Notes under the pieces: generated by a model
Seen by the model: the letters and a program-made list of their open reading frames with translations, nothing else
Told to the model about the DNA's origin: nothing
Databases searched by the model: none
Assembly: GCA_001896725.1 (NCBI GenBank)
Contig: MPPA01000022.1
Coordinates: forward strand, 1 to 64,000
Direction: 5' to 3'
Length of the DNA stretch: 64,000 nucleotides
Source of the DNA: Methanococcoides sp. EBM-47
Lineage (GTDB): Archaea; Halobacteriota; Methanosarcinia; Methanosarcinales; Methanosarcinaceae
Program-made: the position numbers and the translations under genes
Part shown: positions 43,627-51,824 of the stretch, in pieces
Layout of the letters: every line of letters begins with the position of its first letter
Numbering within the stretch: position 1 is the first letter of the stretch

Positions 43627-44808
43627 TTACTTTGCCGTTGAGACTATCTTTACCACTGAACCATTTTCAAGCTCATGTTTTTCTCCCAGCCTCATCTTTG
43701 TCTTTGCATCCACTGCATAAAGGAACCTATCCCCTATGTCCGAATGTACCTTGTATGCAAGCTGATGGGCATTGGACCCTCTTTTCATAAGGAATGCATC
43801 AGGCAGCATTTTTCCATGTTTATCTGTCCATTTACCTTCGTCCTCTACAGGATATACGACGATCAGATCAAGCAACTCGAATACAGCTTTGTTGATGCAT
43901 TCCTGAATGCCTGTGTTGTGCATCCTGTGCAGAAAATTTCGAATGCTTTCAAGGGCTTTCTGTTGTGCAGGACTGATATCTTTGGAAACTACAAAAAAAT
44001 CTTTATCCCCTAGTTCATACTTGATTACTCCTGCTTTTGAAGCAGACCTAAGGGCAAGTTCTGCAGCAGCGCTTGTAGGCACTACGATCCCACCTATGGC
44101 CTTCAGTTTTTCTAAGTTCTGAGCAGGTGCAATATCTGCTTTGTTGGCTGCAATTATCATAGGCTTACTGATCATTCTTATCTTATCACACAGCTTGGTC
44201 ATTTCTTCGTCGGTCCATTTGGTAATGTTATGGTCAAGCTTTGTCACCAGAAGGGCTTCAATTACATGTGCTTCCTCAACTCCTGCACCTGCCAGCTGTT
44301 CCGCTAATACCCTTTCTATCTTCAGGTTCTCTCCTTGGATTTTGCGGGACAACTTCTGCCAATTACGTTTAAGTATGCCCACCAGCCACATGGTGATCTC
44401 ATGGTTGAGGAACTGTACATCTTCAACAGGATCATGACATCCGACATCTACGGGATTTCCTTCTATATCTGTACAGCCTGCTGCGTCTATTACATGTATG
44501 ATGGCCTGAGCCTGCCTGAGATCGTCAAGAAAAGTATTCCCAAGACCTTTGCCCATATGTGCATCGGGCACCAGACCTGCCACATCTATGAGCTCAATGG
44601 GCACATAACGTATGCCATCCACACAGTTGCCACATCTGTGATCTCTCTCCACGCAAGGGCATTTTACCCTTATGTATGCAACACCTTTGTTGGGATGGAT
44701 GGTGGTAAAAGGATAATTGGCAATTTCCACATCTGCAAGAGTGGAAGCTTTAAAAAAGGTAGATTTTCCTGAGTTGGGTTTTCCTGCAAGTCCTATGGTC
44801 ATTGACAT
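43627..44808 (-). CDS. OBG-family GTPase/ATPase, YchF-like
   Basis: This 393-residue P-loop protein has G1 GKPNSGKST (about 8-16), G3 DVAGLVPDAHMGKGLG, G4 ANKAD, and a C-terminal TGS domain (final ~70 residues). A Cys-rich insert (CPCVERDHRCGNC, about 50-62) is typical of the archaeal branch. Family members bind ribosomes and are thought to influence translation or stress responses. Confidence 0.9.
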   Translation of the reverse strand: MSMTIGLAGKPNSGKSTFFKASTLADVEIANYPFTTIHPNKGVAYIRVKCPCVERDHRCGNCVDGIRYVPIELIDVAGLVPDAHMGKGLGNTFLDDLRQAQAIIHVIDAAGCTDIEGNPVDVGCHDPVEDVQFLNHEITMWLVGILKRNWQKLSRKIQGENLKIERVLAEQLAGAGVEEAHVIEALLVTKLDHNITKWTDEEMTKLCDKIRMISKPMIIAANKADIAPAQNLEKLKAIGGIVVPTSAAAELALRSASKAGVIKYELGDKDFFVVSKDISPAQQKALESIRNFLHRMHNTGIQECINKAVFELLDLIVVYPVEDEGKWTDKHGKMLPDAFLMKRGSNAHQLAYKVHSDIGDRFLYAVDAKTKMRLGEKHELENGSVVKIVSTAK

Positions 44809-44930
44809 AGTTCATTCAATTCACTTGTCAGGATTTAACTTTTTTTGATTATAACAGATTATTGATCTCATTTGAGAATAATCCACCAACAAACTTTTAT
44901 CTAAATAATACATTAGACATGAAACCAGTT

Positions 44931-45002
44931 GTCCCGATAGGGTAGCGGATATCCTTGAGGCCTGCGGAGCCTTAGACCCGAGTTCAAATCTCGGTCGGGA
45001 CG
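44931..45002 (+). tRNA. tRNA-Arg (anticodon GCG)
   Basis: A 72-base cloverleaf: acceptor GTCCCGA/TCGGGAC; D-arm GGGT-AGCGGATA-TCCT; anticodon arm GAGGC-CTGCGGA-GCCTT with anticodon GCG (Arg, codon CGC); variable AGAC; T-arm CCGAG-TTCAAAT-CTCGG; discriminator G. CCA is not encoded. Confidence 0.93.
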
Positions 45003-45348
45003 TTAAAATAATTAAATATTATGAGCTCACTTCGTTTTATCTATCAAGATGCGAAGTGAAATCAATATTTAGGTTGCAGCTGTTTTAGCTTTCTACTATT
45101 TTGATGGATCTATTACTTTTCTTATATATCTATATCATTGAAAACTTCTACATATTGTGTATTCAATATATAGCGGGTATGAGCATATTTTTAATAATCC
45201 GTTAAATATGTCTGTATAGATGTTGCAGTGCCAAGAAATATTTTTTCTAATCTGGAGACAAGAAGCAAAAATTCATTAATAAGACATTAATAATGTAATC
45301 TGTCAGTTATAATTGATCAGAACACTAAGAAAGGTTCTTGCTTGATAA
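45003..45348. other. Intergenic region after tRNA-Arg
   Basis: This 346-bp AT-rich spacer has one hairpin, CACTTCG (45028-45034) with CGAAGTG (45052-45058), 26 bases after the tRNA, possibly a processing or termination signal. Nothing else was recognised. Confidence 0.4.
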
Positions 45349-45975
45349 ATGGTGTATAATATGAAAATAAATGTGATATTCTACAGCTTGTATGGTCACA
45401 TCTACCAAATGGCAGAAGCTGCAGCTGCAGGCGCAAGAGAGGTGGAAGGAGCAGAAGTGGAACTCTTCCAGGTACAAGAAACGTTCACAGAAGAGATACT
45501 TGAAAAAATGGGGGCAACCGAGGCAAAAAGATCTTTTGCCCATATACCGGTGGCAACGGTCGATAAGCTCGCAGAAGCAGATGGTATAATTTTTGGCGTT
45601 CCTACTCGATTTGGAATGATCCCGTCTCAGATGCAGGCATTCATAGACAGAACAGGAGGTCTGTGGTCAAAGGGAGGGCTTGTGAACAAAGTGGGTAGCA
45701 TATTTACATCTGCAGCAACCCAGCACGGAGGACAGGAGTCTACCATACTGGGTTTCTCCACAGTGTTATTCCATCATGGTATGGTCATAGTTGGAATACC
45801 ATATACGTACCCAGGAATAAGTGTTCAGGATGAGGTCAGTGGGGGAGGGCCTTATGGTGCATCTGCCGTAGTTGGCAATGGTGTTGGGAGGCCACCTACA
45901 AAGAACGAACTTGATATAGTACGTTTTCAGGGAAAACATGTTGCAGAGATCACCAGGAAACTGGTCGGTGAATGA
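45349..45975 (+). CDS. wrbA: WrbA-type NAD(P)H:quinone oxidoreductase
   Basis: This flavodoxin-fold protein of 204-208 residues has an N-terminal FMN loop (FYSLYGHIYQMAEAAAAGA), FGVPTRFGMIPSQMQAFIDR and ATQHGGQESTILGF, as in WrbA. It reduces quinones with NAD(P)H in two-electron steps, protecting from oxidative stress. The start may be the ATG at 45361 (MKINVIFYS) rather than 45349, because a GGTG lies before it. It is convergent with the CysRS-like gene. Confidence 0.92.
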   Translation: MVYNMKINVIFYSLYGHIYQMAEAAAAGAREVEGAEVELFQVQETFTEEILEKMGATEAKRSFAHIPVATVDKLAEADGIIFGVPTRFGMIPSQMQAFIDRTGGLWSKGGLVNKVGSIFTSAATQHGGQESTILGFSTVLFHHGMVIVGIPYTYPGISVQDEVSGGGPYGASAVVGNGVGRPPTKNELDIVRFQGKHVAEITRKLVGE

Positions 45976-46037
45976 TCGTTATTATCATGTGGACTGCTAC
46001 CTGCGTGTTCTAAATAATGTTTGTGGGACATCCAATC

Positions 46038-47288
46038 TCATAATACCCTTAGTACTTCATTGATCTGTGCAATAGAGGACATAAGATCCTCAATGTTCCT
46101 TTTTCCCATCTTTCCTTGGTCCTGCAAATGACCAAGTTCCAAGATCGCATCTTCTAGGCTCTCAAAAGCAGAAAGCACATCAAGGTCATTGTCCATGTGG
46201 CTCTTAAATGTAGGGACCATTTCTTTTATTATTTCTGAGGCTTTAGTATCTTCCAGGCTTTTATCAGGTGATGACCTCTTCAGTTCATCTATGGCCAGCA
46301 GAAGGTCCCTTAAATGTTGTGCCCTTTGTTCCATTGCTTTGTATGTAAAGTTCAAACGTTTCCTATAATGACCATATATAAGGAAAAAACGTATCTCTCT
46401 TCCGGAATAACCCTTAGAGAGCAGATCTACCGGGTAAATGACATTACCTCTGCTCTTAGACATTTTCTTTCCTCCAACTAGCAGATGAGCGCCATGCAAC
46501 CAGTAACGGGAAAGCCTTTTTCCAGTAACGGACTCCATTACTGCTATATTGTAGTCGTGATGCCTCACAAGATTGTCTTCACCGCCACACCAGATATCAA
46601 CAGTAGGACCAAGTGTATCACAAAGCATTGCCGGATCCTGTATGTTCCATGCGGGCCTGCCTCTTCCCAGGGACGATTCCCAGGAAAGTCCTTCTTCATT
46701 CCGATTTCCATGCCATAGGATAAAATCACCTATATTCCAGTTATTGCCAGGATATGTGTCCTTATGAAAGCGTCTTATCTTTGCTGGCCAGTCAGAACTT
46801 TTAAGATGGCTCAGCTTTCCAAAATCTTTAAACGAACGAATATCAAAGTACACATTCCCTTTATACCAGTAAGCATGTCCATCCTGCAGTAGCCTTTCAA
46901 TTATTTTCACAGCCATATCAACTGAAGTGGAAGATTTGGGATTGTATGTGGGCTTTTTGATATTGAGCTCAGCAATGTCCATGAAGAACCTGGTGGCATA
47001 CATGTCTGTCAGGCTGAAAACATCTGTTGAGTTCTTGTTTGACTCAATTATGGCCTTATCTTCGATGTCTGTAAAATTGAGAGTCCTTTCCACTTCGTAT
47101 CCGGTAAACTCCAGGTACCGTAAAAGGATATCCTCAAAAAGGAATGTACGATAATTTCCCAGATGTGCTGATTGGTAGATAGATGGACCACATGTGAACA
47201 TCTTCACTTTTCCATTCTCTGCAGATTCAAATATCTCTATGTTCTGGCTCATGCTATTGTACAATCTAAGCAAAGTTGGCTCCCCCAT
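46038..47288 (-). CDS. Cysteinyl-tRNA synthetase-like ligase with altered zinc site
   Basis: This 416-residue class I ligase resembles CysRS: MFTCGPSIYQSAHLGN (C33; HIGH-equivalent HLGN 42-45), GRGRPAWNIQDPAM and KKMSKSRGN (274-282). CysRS holds zinc with four ligands (Cys, Cys, His, Glu). Here the first Cys (C33) and a His (H243) remain, but the ECSAM cysteine is D218 and the HHENE glutamate is N247. It is shorter than CysRS at the C-terminus, with no clear anticodon-binding domain. It may activate a different amino acid or make an amino-acyl conjugate rather than charge tRNA-Cys. Neighbours give no hint. Confidence 0.75.
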   Translation of the reverse strand: MGEPTLLRLYNSMSQNIEIFESAENGKVKMFTCGPSIYQSAHLGNYRTFLFEDILLRYLEFTGYEVERTLNFTDIEDKAIIESNKNSTDVFSLTDMYATRFFMDIAELNIKKPTYNPKSSTSVDMAVKIIERLLQDGHAYWYKGNVYFDIRSFKDFGKLSHLKSSDWPAKIRRFHKDTYPGNNWNIGDFILWHGNRNEEGLSWESSLGRGRPAWNIQDPAMLCDTLGPTVDIWCGGEDNLVRHHDYNIAVMESVTGKRLSRYWLHGAHLLVGGKKMSKSRGNVIYPVDLLSKGYSGREIRFFLIYGHYRKRLNFTYKAMEQRAQHLRDLLLAIDELKRSSPDKSLEDTKASEIIKEMVPTFKSHMDNDLDVLSAFESLEDAILELGHLQDQGKMGKRNIEDLMSSIAQINEVLRVL

Positions 47289-47310
47289 TTATTTATTTAT
47301 TTATTTATTA
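47285..47310. repeat. ATTT microsatellite at the start of the CysRS-like gene
   Basis: Five consecutive ATTT units followed by ATTATTAAAT begin at the initiation codon of the minus-strand gene. Slippage could change the leader length. Confidence 0.6.
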
Positions 47311-47470
47311 TTAAATGAACTCATAAAGGATTATGCGAAATCCGGGCAACAAAAGGTTATTAGTGATATTATATTGTGACTTATTTTTTCATATTTAATA
47401 TGTTATAGATATATCTTTAAATCTTATTTATATTGTTTTTTGTTGATCGGTTGCATTATTATAATAATGA

Positions 47471-47501
47471 GTATACAGCATAGTATACATATGTTTATAT
47501 A
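47471..47501 (+). promoter_or_regulatory. Paired GTATAC sites and TATA box of the first LVIVD unit
   Basis: Two self-palindromic GTATAC hexamers (47471-47476 and 47483-47488) are spaced 12 bases start to start and lie just upstream of the TATA-like TTTATATA (47494-47501). The region from CATAT through the TATA box aligns with the promoter of the second unit near 51500-51520. Confidence 0.45.
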
Positions 47502-47553
47502 GGATTTTCCTTTAGGTAAAGAAGTGTTAAAAACCGGCCAAGTGGTGTTGCTC

Positions 47554-47850
47554 ATGCAAAAACGAAGATCAATTCTTGTTTTACTTTTGATCATCTTAAT
47601 GCTTTTTGCAAGCGGCCTAATAATACTATCTTCTTGGCGGGGGCCTAATATAGCTGTGCTTAGAGATGAACCATTTTTAGATATCCCAGTTGTGAGTTTT
47701 TCTGGGAATTTTTCCAATCTGTACTATGGAGAAGGAGGTAACCTTGTGCATTCTTTTACAAAAAAAGAAGATATATTTTCCGGTAACACGTTCATAAAAT
47801 CTGAGCTTGAAGAATCTGCTGGTGAAACCACTAGGTTTGAGGTGACCTAA
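47554..47850 (+). CDS. Small signal-anchored protein of the first LVIVD unit
   Basis: The frame is open from GTG 47524, but the ATG at 47554 is preferred: it fits the promoter, and the same ATG context (AAGTGGTG-n6-ATGCAAAAAC, with six intervening bases) is kept in the second unit. The 98-residue product has a basic start (MQKRRS), a strong transmembrane helix (ILVLLLIILMLFASGLIIL), and an acidic extracytoplasmic domain. Its TAA is followed without spacing by the ATG of the LVIVD protein, so they are translationally coupled. No family was recognised. Confidence 0.65.
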   Translation: MQKRRSILVLLLIILMLFASGLIILSSWRGPNIAVLRDEPFLDIPVVSFSGNFSNLYYGEGGNLVHSFTKKEDIFSGNTFIKSELEESAGETTRFEVT

Positions 47851-50800
47851 ATGCAACTCAAATCAAATGGGTCGATCTATCTTGGAGTCACACTACTTTG
47901 CGTGATAATGTCCACAGGAATAGTATCGGCTGAAGAGCTCAGTGTGAACTTTGTTAGTCAAATTGATATAAATAACTACAATGATGCTGGTATCACAAAT
48001 ACTTTTGCGATACAGGGGCAGGACCTTGTCAGTCACTTTGGCGGGAGCATCTCGAATGTTGCAGTAGCTGGAAATTATGCATACCTCGGGCAGGGACAGG
48101 ATATGCTGGTGATCGATATCAGTGATGTTTCTGTTCCATCTGAAGTGGGAAGGGTAACCACTCCATCTTTAGTGAATAATATTGCTACATCTGGGAAATA
48201 TGCATACATTGCCAATAGTGAGAATGGACTTGTGATAGTAGATATCTCAGATCCGGCCTTACCAGTGATCGTAGGAAATTGTGATTCCAGTTTCGCATAT
48301 GGTGTTGCTGTGGAAGGACATTTTGCATACATAGCCGATGGCGCTAGCGGTCTTTTAATTGTGAATATCAGTGATCCTACGGCACCAATGCTTGAAGGGG
48401 TATACAATACTGCCGGGTTGGCATTCAGTGTTGCCATAGCAGGCGGTTATGCTTATGTAGCAGATGGTGTTAACGGCCTTGTGGTCATTGATATCGATGA
48501 TCCATCCTCACCAAGCATTAAAGGAGCTTATAACACTGCAGGGATCGCATACGATGTTGCAGTAGCAGGTGATCATACATATGTGGCCGATGGTGCCAAT
48601 GGTCTTGTAATATTAAACATCACTGATCCTTCCTCACCGTTCCTCTCCGACACCTATGACACTGAGGTTCTTGCAAGAGGGGTCAATGTATCAGGCAGTT
48701 ATGCATACGTAGCTGATGGTGACGGCGGAGGTCTTGTGATAGTGGACATCAGTGATCCAGCGAATGTTTTCAGTTCAGCGGTCTATCGTGCTACTACAGG
48801 CAATGCATATGATGTTGCCGTATCAGGCGATTGTGCATATATAGCATTTGGCAGGAGTGGTCTTGCTATAGTCAATATTACGAATCCAGCAGCACCAACT
48901 TTTGCAGGTAAATATGATATGTCCGGTTATGCATCTGGTGTTGTCATAGCAGACAATTATGCCTATGTAGCAAATGGCTACATGGGTCTTTCGATAATAA
49001 ATATTGCAGACAGGTCTTCTCCAACCAGTGCTGGTCGTTATATTACTGCTGGATATGCACGTGATGTTGCTGTTAACGGTAGTTATGCATACGTAGCCAA
49101 TGATATCAATGGTCTTGTTATAGTAGATATATCCGATCCATTTGCGCCAGCTTATAAAGGCAGATACGATACTGCTGGATGTGCATGGGATGTTGATGTA
49201 AATGGTAGTTATGCATACATAGCTGATGGAGAAAATGGTCTTGTCATAGTAGACATATCCAATCCTTCTGCACCAGCTTATAAAAGCAGTTGCGACACTC
49301 CTGGTAAGGCTGAAAATGTCGTAGTCTCAGGTAGTTATGCATACGTAGCTGATGGTGAGAGTGGTCTTGTAGTGATCAACATAAGCGATCCAGCCATACC
49401 ACTGATTGAAAACAGTTATAATACCGCTGGCCACTCATATGGCATTTCTGTAGTTCATAACTATGCTTACATAGCAGATGGTACTAATGGTCTTGTGATT
49501 TTGGATGTAAGCAATCCTGCTTCATTGACACTTAAAGGCAGTTATGGCACCTATTTTGCCCAGGACATTGCCGTATCGGGCAATCACGCATACATAGCAG
49601 ATGACCGTAATGGTCTTATGGTCCTGAATGTTACTAACCCCTCTGCTCCAACACTTGCAGGCAGTTACAATACTGCTGGCTATGGGTATGGTGTTGCAGT
49701 ATCAGGCAATTATGTATACGTAGCTGATTTTAATAATGGTCTTGTCATACTTCAAGTGGATCATGGGTCGAATGTACCTGATACCACAGCACCTGCACCT
49801 GTAACGGCTCTGGATGAGGTTGAAGCAGGCCCTACTTGGATCAAATGGGCATGGACGAACCCTAACGACATTGATTTTAGTCATGTGATGTTATTCTTTG
49901 ATGGGACTTTTATCACAAACATATCGGAAGGATATTATAATTCAACAGGCTTAATTGAAGGAAGCACACATACATTAAGCATCAAGACAGTAGACACTTC
50001 AGGGAACATTAACCCTACATGGGTAAACGTTTCAGCAACAACCACACTTTCGGCAGATTCCATCCCGCCTGGATCTATAACAGATCTGGGAGAAAATGGT
50101 ACTGGTTCGGATTGGATCAGATGGGCATGGATAAATCCCACTGACGCTGATTTTAGTCATGTGATGGTATATATAGATGGGGTATTTGTTACAAATACTG
50201 TTGATAGTTCTGTAAATTCCTACAATGCAACCGGACTTTCCGAAGGTGTTGTTCACATCATCGGTATTCGCACAGTGGATTATTCAGGCAATGTTAATTC
50301 AATATGGGTCAATGGCTCAGCCACTACAGTGAAGTTTCCAAAGATCTCAAACCTCTCTGGAACAAATATCACAAAAACTTCTATAACACTTGCATGGGAG
50401 AGCTCAGATGACACCAGCTGGGTACAAATAAAAAGGAATGGTGTGGCATTTGGTAATGTGACTGGGTCAACACGTTATGTAGACAACAATTTGAGCAGTG
50501 GTAGTGTTTATGCGTATACTCTAATCCCTTATGATCAGTATGGTCTGGAAGGCAGAGCAGTAAGTGTGGACCTGAGGACCAAATCTGGTAGCAGTGAAGG
50601 GGGGAGCAGTAGGAGCAGCAGCAAAAAAAGCAGTAGCGGTGGAACTGGGAATGCAGCCTCAGTTGAGGACTTTGAAAATCTGGCAATAAGGGATGTTGCA
50701 ACTGCTTTCCTTAGGATGGATTCAAATGCAACCTACGTATTTTCAAAGGAAGGAAATCCGATACTATCAATCAGTTTATGTTCCCTCAAGAACTCCGGCC

Positions 50801-51330
50801 AGATCACATCCACTATCGAAGTATTGAACAACATATCAAAACTTGTTAATAGTACTCCTGATGGAACCATTTATAAATATGTTAATATATGGGTTGGCAA
50901 GGCGGGTTTTGCAACAGCATCTAACATAGAAGATGCACATGTAACGTTCAAGGTGAACAGTTCCTGGATCCAGCAAATGGGTGTTAGTCCAGGATACATA
51001 AGACTGCAACGATATAACGGAACTGCGTGGGAAGTATTACCTACTCGAATAGCAAATAATTCAACGGAATATGTACTGTTTGAGTCTCAGGTACCTGGTT
51101 TCTCATCATTCGCCATAACTGCCGAGAAAGCACTTGCTGCAGCTTCTATAATTCGTGATACGGATACAGGTATCATATCAGAAGGCTCATTAAGCGATCA
51201 TGTCCGGACAGATGGTACAAACCAAGATCAAAAGCATCAAAAATCTAAAACATGGCTGTCAATAGCCACTATTCTTGTAATAGGCACAGTCACTGCAGGA
51301 TATGTATATCTGAAGAGAAAACAGAACTGA
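47851..51330 (+). CDS. LVIVD-repeat propeller surface protein, copy 1
   Basis: This 1159-residue secreted protein has a signal peptide (residues 1-26), then 14 LVIVD repeats of about 42 residues (roughly 68-632) of the form YAYVADGxxGLVIVDISDP, enough for two seven-bladed propellers. Three fibronectin-III-like domains follow (about 640-910), a Ser/Gly linker (920-935), a PGF-pre-PGF domain (about 935-1095) and a C-terminal helix (WLSIATILVIGTVTAGYVYL) with a basic tail. It lacks the PGF sorting motif present in copy 2, so it is probably held by a plain transmembrane anchor. It likely belongs to the cell envelope; ligand unknown. Confidence 0.88.
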   Translation: MQLKSNGSIYLGVTLLCVIMSTGIVSAEELSVNFVSQIDINNYNDAGITNTFAIQGQDLVSHFGGSISNVAVAGNYAYLGQGQDMLVIDISDVSVPSEVGRVTTPSLVNNIATSGKYAYIANSENGLVIVDISDPALPVIVGNCDSSFAYGVAVEGHFAYIADGASGLLIVNISDPTAPMLEGVYNTAGLAFSVAIAGGYAYVADGVNGLVVIDIDDPSSPSIKGAYNTAGIAYDVAVAGDHTYVADGANGLVILNITDPSSPFLSDTYDTEVLARGVNVSGSYAYVADGDGGGLVIVDISDPANVFSSAVYRATTGNAYDVAVSGDCAYIAFGRSGLAIVNITNPAAPTFAGKYDMSGYASGVVIADNYAYVANGYMGLSIINIADRSSPTSAGRYITAGYARDVAVNGSYAYVANDINGLVIVDISDPFAPAYKGRYDTAGCAWDVDVNGSYAYIADGENGLVIVDISNPSAPAYKSSCDTPGKAENVVVSGSYAYVADGESGLVVINISDPAIPLIENSYNTAGHSYGISVVHNYAYIADGTNGLVILDVSNPASLTLKGSYGTYFAQDIAVSGNHAYIADDRNGLMVLNVTNPSAPTLAGSYNTAGYGYGVAVSGNYVYVADFNNGLVILQVDHGSNVPDTTAPAPVTALDEVEAGPTWIKWAWTNPNDIDFSHVMLFFDGTFITNISEGYYNSTGLIEGSTHTLSIKTVDTSGNINPTWVNVSATTTLSADSIPPGSITDLGENGTGSDWIRWAWINPTDADFSHVMVYIDGVFVTNTVDSSVNSYNATGLSEGVVHIIGIRTVDYSGNVNSIWVNGSATTVKFPKISNLSGTNITKTSITLAWESSDDTSWVQIKRNGVAFGNVTGSTRYVDNNLSSGSVYAYTLIPYDQYGLEGRAVSVDLRTKSGSSEGGSSRSSSKKSSSGGTGNAASVEDFENLAIRDVATAFLRMDSNATYVFSKEGNPILSISLCSLKNSGQITSTIEVLNNISKLVNSTPDGTIYKYVNIWVGKAGFATASNIEDAHVTFKVNSSWIQQMGVSPGYIRLQRYNGTAWEVLPTRIANNSTEYVLFESQVPGFSSFAITAEKALAAASIIRDTDTGIISEGSLSDHVRTDGTNQDQKHQKSKTWLSIATILVIGTVTAGYVYLKRKQN

Positions 51331-51570
51331 GATCGTATAACCCCTGTGCTTCCACCGTGCAGGGAATACATAAAGAACAAAGATGTTGTTTTCAGTCGCA
51401 GAAATGGAAGTTCAGATCTGGCTTAAATCACAAGATCTTTTATGGTATTTTATTTTATTAGTACCACTCTTTCTAAACATTGGAGGTTGGGTTGTAAAAT
51501 ATGCATATCTATTTATATGAATACTTCCGCTTTCTGAAGCGGAGTATTAAAAGTTTAAGTGGTGCCGATC
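51331..51570. other. Spacer between LVIVD units, with promoter and leader hairpin
   Basis: This region holds the TATA-like ATTTATATGA (51511-51520), aligned with the copy 1 promoter, and a long hairpin: ATACTTCCGCTT (51521-51532) with AAGCGGAGTAT (51537-51547), perfect except one bulged base. The hairpin falls in the presumed start of the second transcript. No gene was seen. Confidence 0.45.
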
Positions 51571-51824
51571 ATGCAAAAACAGGTATAGATCCCTGTTGTA
51601 CTTCTGACCGCAATCATAATTCCGTTCAAGCGGTCGAACGTACCATTTTCAGAAAGGTGTAAATGCGTTACAGAAAATTTTGGATCCATCCTCTGGTAGG
51701 GGATAGTGGCAGTTCTTTGTCTTCTATAAAGAAAGAGCAGAACCCTCAAAATTATATTAACACAACTGGACTGGATACCTGGAAATGGATTTGCTGATGA
51801 GACCACTGAAACTGGAGTGATAAC
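51571..51824 (+). pseudogene. Decayed copy of the small signal-anchored protein
   Basis: ATGCAAAAACAGGTATAG begins as in copy 1 (MQKRRS) but reaches a stop at codon 6. Further on, other frames read GDSGSSLSSIKKEQ (copy 1: GEGGNLVHSFTKKED) and DETTETGV (copy 1: GETTRFEV) directly before the next gene. Stops and frameshifts show that it is no longer translated as one protein. Confidence 0.7.

Noticed and set aside
46038-47288. Simple annotation as cysS
   Set aside because: Two zinc ligands are substituted and the C-terminal domain is reduced, so the substrate cannot be assumed.
47285-47310. ATTT tract as a phase-variable switch
   Set aside because: It lies at or before the start codon and outside coding sequence; no proof that length affects expression, so listed only as a repeat.
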